Assembly (NCBI RefSeq): GCF_005930495.1
Contig: NZ_SJEX01000014.1
Location: 1-64,000, forward strand
Source of the DNA: Modestobacter excelsi
Lineage (GTDB): Bacteria > Actinomycetota > Actinomycetes > Mycobacteriales > Geodermatophilaceae
Reading direction: 5' to 3'
Length of the DNA stretch: 64,000 nt
Under the pieces are notes generated by a model, which saw nothing but the letters and a program-made list of their open reading frames with translations, was not told the DNA's origin and did not search any database. This document shows positions 53,412 through 62,192 of the stretch, one piece after another. The position numbers and the translations under genes were made by a program. Each line of letters begins with the position of its first letter. Positions within the stretch are counted from its first letter, which is position 1.

Positions 53412-54284
53412 TCATGCGGTCCTCCCTGCGGCTTCGGCCGCAGCCTGGGCCAGCGTCCGTCCGGTGAGCGTGCCGACCAGCAGCCGCCGGTAGTCCGCGC
53501 TGGCGTGCAGGTCGCCGTCGGGGTCGACCAGCCCGCGGGCCAGCTCGCCGGCGGCGGCCCAGTCCGCGCTGTCGACCGGCTTGCCGGCGACCGCGTCGGT
53601 GAGGTCGTGCACCTCGGGCACCAGCCCGACGGAGAGGTACGCCGCCCGGGCGCTCGCCACCCGCCGGTCCGCGTCGAGGGTGACGACGACGCCCGCCCCG
53701 CAGACCGCGTAGTCGCCCTTGCGCCGGGCGATCTCGGCGAACGCGGTGCCCGAGCGCGCCGGCAGCGCGGGGAAGAAGGCATCGAGGACGACGGCCGGCC
53801 CGTGCACCGAGGTCTCCAGCGGGCCGACGAAGAAGTCGCGCCAGCCGACGGTCTCCCGCCCGCCCGGGGTGGCGACCGTGACCGACCCGTCGGTCAGCGC
53901 CAGCACGGAGGTCAGCTCGCCGGAGGGGTCGGCGTGCGCGATCGAGCCGACCGTCGTCCCCCGGTTGCGGATCGCGGGGTGCGCGACGTTCGCCGTCGCC
54001 CGGCCCAGCAGCGGCTGGACGGCGGCGGCCTCGGTGGAGCCCAGCAGCGCGACGTGCCGCACCAGCGCGCCCACCCGCACGCCGTCCCGGGTGGCCTCGA
54101 TGCCGTCCAGCCCGGGCACCCGGTTGATGTCGACCAGCGTGGTCGGCGCGGCCAGGCGCATGGAGAGCAGGGGCAGCAGCGACTGGCCACCGGCCAGCAC
54201 CTTGGCGCCCTCGTCCGCGGCGAGGACGTCGAGGGCGTCCTCGACCGTCGTCGGGTCGGCGTAGCCGAACGGGGCGGGCTTCAC
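53412..54284 (-). CDS. Molybdenum hydroxylase FAD-binding medium subunit
   Basis: The 290-residue protein has the FAD motifs AGGQSLLPLLSMR (residues 31-43) and TVGSIAHADPSGEL, typical of CoxM/XdhB. It passes electrons to an external acceptor. It is the first gene of the M-S-L-coxG operon; the start region faces fdrA across a 150-base gap with operator-like sites. Confidence 0.94.
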   Translation of the reverse strand: MKPAPFGYADPTTVEDALDVLAADEGAKVLAGGQSLLPLLSMRLAAPTTLVDINRVPGLDGIEATRDGVRVGALVRHVALLGSTEAAAVQPLLGRATANVAHPAIRNRGTTVGSIAHADPSGELTSVLALTDGSVTVATPGGRETVGWRDFFVGPLETSVHGPAVVLDAFFPALPARSGTAFAEIARRKGDYAVCGAGVVVTLDADRRVASARAAYLSVGLVPEVHDLTDAVAGKPVDSADWAAAGELARGLVDPDGDLHASADYRRLLVGTLTGRTLAQAAAEAAGRTA

Positions 54285-54361
54285 CGGGTGCCGTCACCTC
54301 CGAGCAGTCCTGCACGAGCGGGGGAAGGCACGACTCTGTCACCGCGACCTGTGACACGGAA

Positions 54362-54409
54362 GTACCTCAGCGCTAAATCTTCGAGGGGTGAGTCCCTCAC
54401 CGCTAAGAG
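54362..54409. promoter_or_regulatory. Tandem operator-like sites between the molybdenum hydroxylase and fdrA (site 3)
   Basis: GTACCTCAGCGCTAAATC (54362-54379) shares 15 contiguous positions of the common TTAGSGCTGAGRTAC with sites 1 and 2. A weaker second copy, GTCCCTCACCGCTAAGAG, at 54392-54409 agrees at about 14 of 18 positions. The pair sits in the middle of the divergent gap. Confidence 0.5.
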
Positions 54410-54434
54410 GTCCTCTCGGGTAACGTCCCGCCAG

Positions 54435-55907
54435 GTGAACGACAGCCAGGGCGTCCGGCACGTCTTCCTGCGGAGCGGCGTCTACGCCGACTCGGTCCGC
54501 CTGATGCAGGTCAGCCGGGAGATCGGCGCCCGGGACGGCGTCAGCGCCGTGCTGGTCGCGATGGCCACGCCGCTGAACCTCGAGCTGGCCGCCGGCATGG
54601 GCCTGGCGCCCGACGGCGAGGCGAAGCCCGACCAGCTGCTCATCGCGCTCACCGCCACCGACGACGCCGAGCTGACCGCCGCGGTCGCCGCCGTCGAGGC
54701 CGCGCTGGCGCACCGCGAGAGGTCCGGCGACGTGCAGACCATCCCCGCGCGGACCATCGGTGCCGGGCTGGCCGACGCGACCGACCCCGCGCTGGCGATC
54801 ATCAGCGTGCCTGGCCCGTACGCCGCCGCCGAGGCCGCCGACGCCATCGCCGCGGGGCGCAGCGTGCTGGTGTTCAGCGACGGCGTGCCGGTCGAGCAGG
54901 AGATCGCGCTCAAGCAGGCGGCGCACGAGGCCGGCGTCCTGGTGATGGGCCCGGACTGCGGCACCGCGATCGTCTCCGGCGTCGCCCTCGGCTTCGCCAA
55001 CGTCGTCCGGCCCGGCCCGGTCGGCCTGGTCGCGGCCAGCGGGACCGGCGCGCAGCAGGTCAGCTGCCTGCTCGACGCCGCCGGCGTGGGCGTCTCGCAC
55101 GTCCTCGGCGTCGGTGGCCGCGACCTGTCCGAGGCGGTCGGCGGGCTGGCCACGCTCGACGCCCTCGCCGCGCTGGACGCCGACCCGTCGACCGAGCGGG
55201 TGCTGCTGGTCTCCAAGCCCCCGGCCGCCGCGGTCGCGGCGCGGGTGCGCGAGGCGGCCGACCGGCTGTCGGTGCCGGTCCGCTCGGCGGTGCTGTCGGT
55301 GGAGTCCCCCGACCTCACCGCCGCGGTGGAGGCGCTCCTCGGCGACCTGGGCGTCGCCGTCCCGGAGTGGCCGAGCCGCCCCGGGACCGCCGACGCGGTG
55401 CCGCCCGGCGCCGTGCTGAAGGGCTTCTACTCCGGCGGCACGCTGGCCGACGAGGCGATGCTGATCGCCGCCCCGGTGCTCGGCGACATCCGGTCGAACA
55501 CCCCGCTGCGGCCCGAGCTCGACCTCGGCACCGACCTGCGCGCCGCGGGGTCGGTGGTCGTCGACTTCGGCGACGACGCCCTGACCGTGGGCCGCGCGCA
55601 CCCGATGATCGACCCGACGCTGCGGCTGGAGGCGATCGCCGCGCTGGCGGCCGGCGGGGAGCCCGCCGTCCTGCTGCTCGACGTCGTCCTCGGCCACGGC
55701 GCCGACCCCGACCCGGCGGCCAGCCTCGGGCCCGCGCTGCAGGCGGCCGGCCTGCCGACCGTCGTCGCGCTGGTCGGTACCGAGGGTGACCCGCAGGGCT
55801 GGTCCCGGCAGGCCGACGCCCTCGCCGAGGCCGGTGCCGCGGTCTTCGCCAGCAACGCCACCGCCACCCGGTACGCCCTCAGCCTGATCGGAGACGGCCA
55901 TGAGTGA
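54435..55907 (+). CDS. fdrA: FdrA/AllF-like protein (oxamate carbamoyltransferase component)
   Basis: The 490-residue protein has the succinyl-CoA synthetase-like fold: VFSDGVPVEQEIALK, VMGPDCGTAIVSGVALGF and GLVAASGTGAQQV match the FdrA family. In E. coli, FdrA (AllF) with YlbE (AllG) and YlbF (AllH) makes the oxamate carbamoyltransferase of anaerobic allantoin breakdown. The GTG at 54435 starts the conserved HVFLRSGVYADSVRLM strand; its ribosome-binding site is weak. It overlaps the ylbE gene by eight bases. Confidence 0.9.
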   Translation: MNDSQGVRHVFLRSGVYADSVRLMQVSREIGARDGVSAVLVAMATPLNLELAAGMGLAPDGEAKPDQLLIALTATDDAELTAAVAAVEAALAHRERSGDVQTIPARTIGAGLADATDPALAIISVPGPYAAAEAADAIAAGRSVLVFSDGVPVEQEIALKQAAHEAGVLVMGPDCGTAIVSGVALGFANVVRPGPVGLVAASGTGAQQVSCLLDAAGVGVSHVLGVGGRDLSEAVGGLATLDALAALDADPSTERVLLVSKPPAAAVAARVREAADRLSVPVRSAVLSVESPDLTAAVEALLGDLGVAVPEWPSRPGTADAVPPGAVLKGFYSGGTLADEAMLIAAPVLGDIRSNTPLRPELDLGTDLRAAGSVVVDFGDDALTVGRAHPMIDPTLRLEAIAALAAGGEPAVLLLDVVLGHGADPDPAASLGPALQAAGLPTVVALVGTEGDPQGWSRQADALAEAGAAVFASNATATRYALSLIGDGHE

Positions 55908-57315
55908 CCCCCTCGGCGGCCTGCTGGCCGCCCCGCCGTCGATCGTCGCCGCCGGCGTGGAGGTGTTCTCCACCGCGCTCCGGCAGCAGGGCGTGGCGGT
56001 CACCGACGTCGACTGGCGTCCGCCGGGTTTCGGCGACCCCGAGGACCTCGCCCAGCTGGCGCTGGACCCGCGCCGCGCCGCCGCCAACCGGGTCGCCGTC
56101 GAGCGGGTGCTCGCGGCCGGCTCCGTGCTGGTCGACGTCCGGCCGGCCCGCGAGGTGCTCGACCTGCCCGACCGCACCCTGTTGCACTCCGGCCCGCCGC
56201 TGACCTGGGAGACGGCGTCCGGCCCGATGCGCGGGGCCCTCATGGGCGCCGCCGTGTTCGAGGGCTGGGCGACCGACCCGGACGACGCCGAGCGGGTGCT
56301 GGCCGCCGGCGAGATCAGCCTCGACCCGTGCCACCACCACCGCACCGTCGGCCCGATGGCCGGGGTGACCAGCCCGTCGATGTGGATGTGGTGCCTGCAG
56401 GACCCGGCGAGCGGCGGTCAGGCCTGGTGCAACCTCAACGAGGGCCTGGGCAAGGTGCTGCGGATGGGCGCCTTCAACGAGGAGGTGCAGACCCGGCTGG
56501 CCTGGATGCGCGACGTGCTCGGCCCGGTCCTGTCCGCGGCGGTGCGCAGCCGGCCCGAGCCGCTGGACGTCAAGGCGATCCTGGCGCAGATGCTGCAGAT
56601 GGGCGACGAGGGGCACAACCGCAACCGGGCCGGCTCGCTGATGGCGCTCCGCGAGCTGTCGCCGTCGATCGTCGCCGTCGACGCGCCGTCGAGCGACATC
56701 GCCGAGGTGCTCCGATTCATCGGCGGCAACGAGCACTTCTACCTCAACCTCGGCATGCCGACGGCGAAGCTGGCGATGGACGCCGCCCGCGGGGTGCCCG
56801 GCTCCACGATGGTGACCGTGCTGTCCCGCAACGGCACCGAGTTCGGCATCCAGACCGCCGGCACCGGCGACCGCTGGTTCACCGGCCCCGCCAACACCCC
56901 GGTCGGGCTCTTCCTCGGCGACTACGGGCCCGAGGACGCCAACCCCGACATCGGTGACTCCGCGATCATGGAGGCCTACGGCGTCGGCGGGTTCTCGATG
57001 GCCGCGGCTCCGGCGATCGTCCGGTTCGTCGGCGGCTCGGTGCCGGACGCGCTGGCCACGACCGAGCGGATGTACCAGCTCACGCTGACCGAGAACCCGG
57101 CCATGCAGATCCCGATCATGGGCTTCCGCGGCTCGCCGACCGGGATCGACGTCCTCAAGGTCGCCCGCACCGGCTGGCTGCCGCAGATCAACACCGGGAT
57201 GGCCGGCCGGGTCGCCGGTACCGGCCAGGTCGGCGCCGGCCTGGTCCAGCCGCCCCAGCAGTGCTTCGAGCAGGCACTGGCCGCCCTGGCCGAGGAGTCC
57301 CGCGCCGCCGTCTGA
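55900..57315 (+). CDS. ylbE: YlbE/AllG-like protein (DUF1116)
   Basis: The 471-residue protein is a full-length DUF1116: VDVDWRPPGFGD-like start (VTDVDWRPPGFG), CHHHRTVGPMAG with His residues, and NEHFYLNLGMPTAKL. It is the partner of FdrA in oxamate carbamoyltransferase. The third component (YlbF/DUF2877) and a carbamate kinase are not seen next to it. A hairpin follows. Confidence 0.92.
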   Translation: MSDPLGGLLAAPPSIVAAGVEVFSTALRQQGVAVTDVDWRPPGFGDPEDLAQLALDPRRAAANRVAVERVLAAGSVLVDVRPAREVLDLPDRTLLHSGPPLTWETASGPMRGALMGAAVFEGWATDPDDAERVLAAGEISLDPCHHHRTVGPMAGVTSPSMWMWCLQDPASGGQAWCNLNEGLGKVLRMGAFNEEVQTRLAWMRDVLGPVLSAAVRSRPEPLDVKAILAQMLQMGDEGHNRNRAGSLMALRELSPSIVAVDAPSSDIAEVLRFIGGNEHFYLNLGMPTAKLAMDAARGVPGSTMVTVLSRNGTEFGIQTAGTGDRWFTGPANTPVGLFLGDYGPEDANPDIGDSAIMEAYGVGGFSMAAAPAIVRFVGGSVPDALATTERMYQLTLTENPAMQIPIMGFRGSPTGIDVLKVARTGWLPQINTGMAGRVAGTGQVGAGLVQPPQQCFEQALAALAEESRAAV

Positions 57316-57320
57316 ACTCC

Positions 57321-57343
57321 CCTGCCCGGCGGGACCGGGCAGG
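57321..57343. terminator. Terminator hairpin after ylbE
   Basis: CCTGCCCGG (57321-57329) pairs with CCGGGCAGG (57335-57343) around a five-base loop, six bases after the stop codon. Confidence 0.75.
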
Positions 57344-57459
57344 TCAGGCTGCCGGTCGTGCACGGGTGCTGGCCCCACGGGGACGACGACCAGTCCCGCC
57401 GGTTCAGCGCGCCCGAGGACGAGGCGCCGGATGTCCCCGCGGACAGCTGGTCCGCCCGC

Positions 57460-57497
57460 CCCTGAGGGCCATGTTGGCCATCATGGCGCTCAGGGGT
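57460..57497. repeat. Inverted repeat upstream of the metallothionein-like gene
   Basis: CCCCTGAGGGCCAT (57460-57473) and ATGGCGCTCAGGGG (57484-57497) are reverse complements with one mismatch; the spacer is ten bases and contains GGCCA. It ends 35 bases before the start codon, so it could be a regulatory hairpin in the leader or an operator. Confidence 0.55.
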
Positions 57498-57532
57498 AGT
57501 CCGCCGTCGACGACCACCACCGAGGGGGACCC

Positions 57533-57799
57533 ATGGCCAGCTGCGAGGTCTGCGGCAACGACCACCGGCTCAGCTTCGAGGTGCACGCCGCGGGCGCGGT
57601 GCACACCTTCGACAGCTTCGAGTGCGCCATCCACGCGCTGGCACCGGTCTGCGAGCACTGCGGGGTGAAGGTGGTCGGGCACGGCGTCGAGGCCGACGGC
57701 GTGTTCTTCTGCTGCGCCTCCTGCGCCCGCATGCACGGTGAGCTGGCGAGCGCGGCCGAGCTGGTCGACCACGCGGGGCGCGCACCCGACGAGCGGTGA
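57533..57799 (+). CDS. Prokaryotic metallothionein-like zinc-ribbon protein
   Basis: The 88-residue protein has CEVCGN at the N-terminus, CEHCG in the middle and CCASCARMHG near the C-terminus, with a FECAIHALAP segment between. Seven or more cysteines and several histidines could bind Zn or Cu. The pattern resembles short actinobacterial metallothionein-like proteins. GAGGGGG precedes the ATG. Its stop overlaps the kptA start as GTGA. Confidence 0.82.
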   Translation: MASCEVCGNDHRLSFEVHAAGAVHTFDSFECAIHALAPVCEHCGVKVVGHGVEADGVFFCCASCARMHGELASAAELVDHAGRAPDER

Positions 57800-58335
57800 G
57801 CCCCGCCGACGTCGTCCGGCTCAGCAAGCGGCTGTCCTACGTGCTGCGGCACCGGCCCGACAGCGTCGGGCTGACCCTGGACGACGCCGGCTGGGTCGGT
57901 GTCGACGAGCTGCTCGGTGCCCTGCGGGTGACCCGGTCGCAGCTGGAGGAGGTCGTGGCCCGCAACGACAAGCAGCGGTTCGCCCTCGACGGCAGCGGCA
58001 CCCGGATCCGGGCCAGCCAGGGGCACAGCGTCGGCGTCGCCCTCGGCTACGCCCCGGCGCAGCCGCCCGCCGAGCTCTTCCACGGGACGACCCAGCGCTT
58101 CCTCGCCCGGATCCTGGTCGAGGGCCTGCGCCCGGGCGCCCGGCACGCGGTGCACCTGAGCCCGGACGTCGGGACGGCGCGGGCGGTCGGTGCCCGGCGC
58201 GGGCCGCCCGTCGTGCTGCGGGTGGACGCCGCCGCCATGGTGGCCGAGGGCGCGGTGTTCTCCCGGTCGGCGAACGGGGTCTGGCTGGTCGACGCCGTCC
58301 CACCCGGACACCTGGCGGTGCTCGCCGCGCCCTGA
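57796..58335 (+). CDS. kptA: RNA 2'-phosphotransferase (KptA/Tpt1)
   Basis: The 179-residue protein has the KptA N-terminal segment (LSKRLSYVLRHRPDSVGLTLD) and the ART-like NAD-binding part (HGTTQRFLARILVEGL, HLSPDVGTARAVG). The Arg-His-His-Arg set of the family is recognisable. It moves an RNA 2'-phosphate to NAD. Bacteria lack the fungal tRNA-splicing route, so its native substrate is unclear. It is coupled to the metallothionein-like gene. Confidence 0.93.
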   Translation: MSPADVVRLSKRLSYVLRHRPDSVGLTLDDAGWVGVDELLGALRVTRSQLEEVVARNDKQRFALDGSGTRIRASQGHSVGVALGYAPAQPPAELFHGTTQRFLARILVEGLRPGARHAVHLSPDVGTARAVGARRGPPVVLRVDAAAMVAEGAVFSRSANGVWLVDAVPPGHLAVLAAP

Positions 58336-58369
58336 CCGGTGGCGGATGCCAGCATCCCGTCAGCGGGGG

Positions 58370-60193
58370 ATGAGAGCATGGAGGCGACGGGGAGACCGGG
58401 CGCCGGCAGGGTGGCCCCAGCCCTGCGGTGTGTGCGGAGGTGCCGGGCTGGACGAGCGGTTGGCCGATCTCGTCCTGGCGACCCCGCTCGCCGAGGTCCA
58501 GCGGATGGTCCTCGAGCACGACTGGGCGGCCACCCCGCTGGGTCCCGTCGAGGGCTGGTCGCCCACGCTCCTCTCCACGGTCAGCGCCTGCATGAACTCG
58601 CGCTTCCCCATGTTGCTCATCTGGGGCACGGAGCTGGTCATGCTCTACAACGACGCGTACGCGCCCCTCCTGGGAGCGCGCCACCCGAAGGCCCTCGGCA
58701 GGTCGCTGTCCGACGTCTGGTCCGACATCTGGCCGACCCTGCGCGGCATGGTCGACGAGGTGCACGCCGGCGCCGCCACCTTCAGCGAGGACCTGCTGCT
58801 GGTGACCAGCCGCGACGGGTTCGACGAGGAGACCTTCTTCACCTTCTCGTTCAGCCCGGTGGTGGAGCCCGGCGGTCAGGTCGCCGGGATCCTGGACACG
58901 GTCGTGGAGACGACCGGGCGGGTGCTCGCTGCGCGCCGGATGACCGTCCTGCAGCGGCTGGGCAGCCTGCCGCGCTCGGTGCACGGCGGCACCGCCGCAG
59001 CGTGCGCCGCGGTCCTCGGGGTGCTGGCCGAGGCCCGCGCCGACTGTCCCTTCGGGCTGGTCTACCTGCTCGGCCCGGACGCGCACACCGCGGGACTGGT
59101 GGCCAGCTTCGGCATCGACGGCGACGGCGAGCGGGCGGAACAGCTGTTCCCGGCGCAGGTCCGCGAGGCGATGGCCAGCCGATCGGTCGTCGCCACCTCC
59201 GGGCTGGCGACCGCCCTGCCGGGGTTCTCGTCCGCGCGCGCCAGTCCCGCCGGGGAGGCCGACGTCGACGCCGCCTTCGTGCTGCCGCTGTCCGTGGCCG
59301 GCCAGACCGCGCCGGTCGGCGCCATCGTGCTCGGCGCCAGCCCGCACCTGCGGATCGACGCGGACTACCGGTCCTTCCTCACGCTGGCCGCCGGGCACGT
59401 GTCCGCAGCGGTCACCGATGCCCAGGCCGTCCAGGCCGAGCGCCGCCGGGCCGAGGAGCGGGCCGAGTTCGACAACGCCCGCGCCCAGTTCTTCACCGAG
59501 GTCGCGGTCACCCTGCAGCGCGCCGTCCTCGGGCCGACCGTCCTCCCGGAGGGCTTCGCCGTCCACTACGAGCCGGCCAGCGGCACGCTGGAGGTCGGCG
59601 GCGACTGGTACGACGTGGTCGACCTGCCGGGCAACCGGTACGGCGTGGTGGTGGGCGACGTCGTCGGCCGGGGGCTGCCTGCCGCGGCCGTCATGGGCCA
59701 GCTGCGCAGCGCCATCCGCGCGCTGCTGCTGGAGAGCCACTCGCCGGCGCACGTGCTGGCCGCGCTGGACCGCTTCGCCGAGCTCGTGCCCGGTGCCTCC
59801 TGCAGCACGGTCTTCTGTGCCGTCGTCGACCCGGCCGAGGGCACCATGCGCTACAGCAGCGCCGGTCACGTGCCCGCCATCGTCGTCGACGCCGACGGCG
59901 CCGCGCGGTTCCTCACCGCGGCGGGTTCGCTGCCCCTGGCCGTCGTCGACGACCTCGTGCGGCCCGAGCGCGACGTCGTCCTGACGCCCGGCTCGACCGT
60001 GCTCCTCTACACCGACGGGCTGGTCGAGCGGCGCGACGAGGACCTGGACCAGGGCATGGACCGGGCGGTCGCCGCGGTCGCCGACGGCCGGCACCTGGCC
60101 CCTGCGGCTCTCGCCGAGCTGCTCACCGACCAGCTGCTGTCGGACGCACCCGACGACGACGTCGCCTTCCTGCTCTACCGCACCCCCGCCTGA
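58370..60193 (+). CDS. SpoIIE-type serine phosphatase with PAS and GAF domains
   Basis: It has 607 residues if the ATG at 58370 is the start; the first 25 residues are unconserved and the true start may be later. A PAS domain (about 45-165, WGTELVMLYNDAYAPLLG), a GAF domain (about 195-350) and a PP2C/RsbU phosphatase domain (about 370-600) with GGDWYDVVDL, GDVVGRG and DDDVAFLL follow in order. It dephosphorylates an anti-sigma antagonist in response to a signal. The STAS protein at 16829 is one possible target. It overlaps the convergent phosphatase gene by 19 bases. Confidence 0.88.
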   Translation: MRAWRRRGDRAPAGWPQPCGVCGGAGLDERLADLVLATPLAEVQRMVLEHDWAATPLGPVEGWSPTLLSTVSACMNSRFPMLLIWGTELVMLYNDAYAPLLGARHPKALGRSLSDVWSDIWPTLRGMVDEVHAGAATFSEDLLLVTSRDGFDEETFFTFSFSPVVEPGGQVAGILDTVVETTGRVLAARRMTVLQRLGSLPRSVHGGTAAACAAVLGVLAEARADCPFGLVYLLGPDAHTAGLVASFGIDGDGERAEQLFPAQVREAMASRSVVATSGLATALPGFSSARASPAGEADVDAAFVLPLSVAGQTAPVGAIVLGASPHLRIDADYRSFLTLAAGHVSAAVTDAQAVQAERRRAEERAEFDNARAQFFTEVAVTLQRAVLGPTVLPEGFAVHYEPASGTLEVGGDWYDVVDLPGNRYGVVVGDVVGRGLPAAAVMGQLRSAIRALLLESHSPAHVLAALDRFAELVPGASCSTVFCAVVDPAEGTMRYSSAGHVPAIVVDADGAARFLTAAGSLPLAVVDDLVRPERDVVLTPGSTVLLYTDGLVERRDEDLDQGMDRAVAAVADGRHLAPAALAELLTDQLLSDAPDDDVAFLLYRTPA

Positions 60194-61272
60194 ACCCCCG
60201 GGTGCCGGACGGCGAGCAGCGCCACGTCGTCGTCCACCCGGCCGCCGAGCTCGGCGAGCAGCTCGTCGCAGAGCCGGTCCAGCGGCCCCTGCCCGTGGGC
60301 CTGCACCGCCTGGAGCAGCCAGGCGAAGCCGGCGTCCAGCGGCGCCGTGCGCCGTTCCACCAGCCCGTCGGTGTAGAGGAGCAGCGTGTCGCCGGGGTGC
60401 AGCGCCAGCTCGTGGTCGGAGCGTGCGACGTCGGGGGCGACCCCCAGCAGGCGCTCGGGCGGGCGGTCGAGCAGCTGCACGCGCCCGTCCGCGCAGCGCA
60501 GCACCGGGGGCGGGTGGCCGGCGTTGGACCAGGACACCGTCGCCGTGCCGTCGCGGTCGCGGGAGACGCTGGCGACCGTGACCGTGACCAGGGTGTGCAG
60601 GCCGAGGTCGGCGAGCACCTGGTCCACGGTGCTCAGCACGGTGGCCGGGGAGTCCGCCGCCGACGAGGCGATCGCCCGCAGCATCCCCCGGACCTGGGCC
60701 ATGGTCGCCGCCGCCGGCGCGTCGTGGCCGGCGACGTCGCCGATGACCAGCATCGTCGTCCCGTCGGGCAGCACGAAGGCGTCGTACCAGTCACCGCCCA
60801 CCTGGGCGTGCCGGCCGGCCGGCAGGTACCGCACCGCGGTCGTCAGCCAGTCGACCTCGGGCGGCGGGCCGAGCAGGCTGAGCTGCAGCGTCTCGGCGGT
60901 GCGCAGGGCGGCGCGGTTGGCGGCGGCCTCGGTGCGCAGCTGGGCGAGGTGCGTGTCCCGGCGTACCCGCAGCGTGCACGCGCCCACGGCCAGCACGGTC
61001 GCCACGGTGACCCCCACCAGCCGGATCGACTGGGCCAGCAGCCGCCCCTCGACGTACTGGCCGTCGTAGACGCCGATCAGGGCCGCGGCCAGCAGCGCCA
61101 GCAGGCCGTAGCCCACGGTCGCCCGGCGGCCGAGGGCGGTGGCCGCGAGCAGCGGCGGCATGGTGAGCAGGCCGATCAGCGACTGGCCGCGACCACTGAG
61201 CAGGTCGGCCAGCACGATCGCGGCGAGGACGGCGGCGGGCATGACCCGCTGCACCCGCCTGGACCCGCTCAC
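60175..61272 (-). CDS. Membrane-bound SpoIIE-type serine phosphatase
   Basis: The 365-residue protein has three to four hydrophobic helices at the N-terminus (AAVLAAIVLADLL, VGVTVATVLAVGAC), a short coiled linker, then a PP2C/RsbU domain with GGDWYDAFVL, GDVAGHDAPAAATM and DDDVALLAV. No sensory domain is seen apart from the membrane part. The GTG at 61272 follows GAGGGG. It is a second partner-switching phosphatase next to the PAS-GAF one. Confidence 0.88.
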   Translation of the reverse strand: MSGSRRVQRVMPAAVLAAIVLADLLSGRGQSLIGLLTMPPLLAATALGRRATVGYGLLALLAAALIGVYDGQYVEGRLLAQSIRLVGVTVATVLAVGACTLRVRRDTHLAQLRTEAAANRAALRTAETLQLSLLGPPPEVDWLTTAVRYLPAGRHAQVGGDWYDAFVLPDGTTMLVIGDVAGHDAPAAATMAQVRGMLRAIASSAADSPATVLSTVDQVLADLGLHTLVTVTVASVSRDRDGTATVSWSNAGHPPPVLRCADGRVQLLDRPPERLLGVAPDVARSDHELALHPGDTLLLYTDGLVERRTAPLDAGFAWLLQAVQAHGQGPLDRLCDELLAELGGRVDDDVALLAVRHPGVQAGVR

Positions 61273-61320
61273 CGTGGCGCCCCTCGTCCGTCCGGTTCGT
61301 CGGCCACAACGTAGACGAGC

Positions 61321-62094
61321 GTGCGGCCGGCACCGGAGGACGCGCCCTGCGGCCGCCGGAACACCGCCCTCCCGGCCCGCCTTGCACCCGCCGTGCGCAT
61401 CGACCTCACCGGCCGCGACCCCGGCCGGCTCGAGGGGGCGGCCGACCAGCTTCGGGCCGCCGTCGAGGAGGCGGAGGTGACCACCGTGGCCGGCGACGTC
61501 GTCACCGACGAGGGGACGGCGCACCTGCTGGCAGCGGTCCCGGACGTCGACGTGCTCGTCGACAACCTGGGCGTCTTCGGGGCGCAGCCGGCGCTGGAGG
61601 TCAGCGACGACGAGTGGCGCCGCTACTTCGAGACCAACGTGCTGACCGCCGTCCGGCTCACCCGGTCCTACCTGCCGGGCATGCGGGAGCGCGGCTGGGG
61701 CCGCGTCCAGTACATCGCCAGCGACTCGGCCGTGGTGATCCCGGCCGAGGTGATCCACTACGGCATGTCCAAGACGGCGTTGCTCGCCGTCTCGCGCGGG
61801 TTCGCCAAGGAGGCCGCCGGGTCCGGCGTGACGGTCAACTCGGTGATCGCCGGGCCGACGCACACCGGCGGAGTCGAGGAGTTCGTGCACTCCCTGGTCG
61901 GCGACCAGCTCTCCTGGGACGAGGCGCAGCGGGAGTTCATGCGCCGGCACCGGCCGCAGTCGCTGCTGCAGCGGCTGATCGAGCCCGAGGAGATCGCCTC
62001 CATGTGCGTCCACCTCGCCTCGCCGCTGGCCTCGGCCACGACCGGCGGCGCGCTGCGGGTGGACGGCGGCTACGTGGACGCGATCCTGCCCTGA
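61321..62094 (+). pseudogene. SDR family protein lacking the N-terminal cofactor motif
   Basis: In the 257-residue frame the catalytic part is normal (Ser in ASDSAVV, YGMSK, C-terminal GGALRVDGGYVDA). The first beta-alpha unit with TGxxxGxG is missing: the frame starts with a Pro/Arg-rich 25 residues of no similarity and joins the family at RIDLTGRDPGRLEGAA. NNAG reads DNLG. It has either lost its NAD(P)-binding start by deletion or is translated from a shortened start and is inactive. No matching motif exists in the other frames just upstream. Confidence 0.65.
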
Positions 62095-62192
62095 CGTGCG
62101 ACGTGCGTCGGCGGGACCGCTGCACAGGAAGCCGTGGCAGGCTCCTCGGTCGATGGCACGAGGAGCCGGTCCAGCGCACGCGGAGGTCACCG

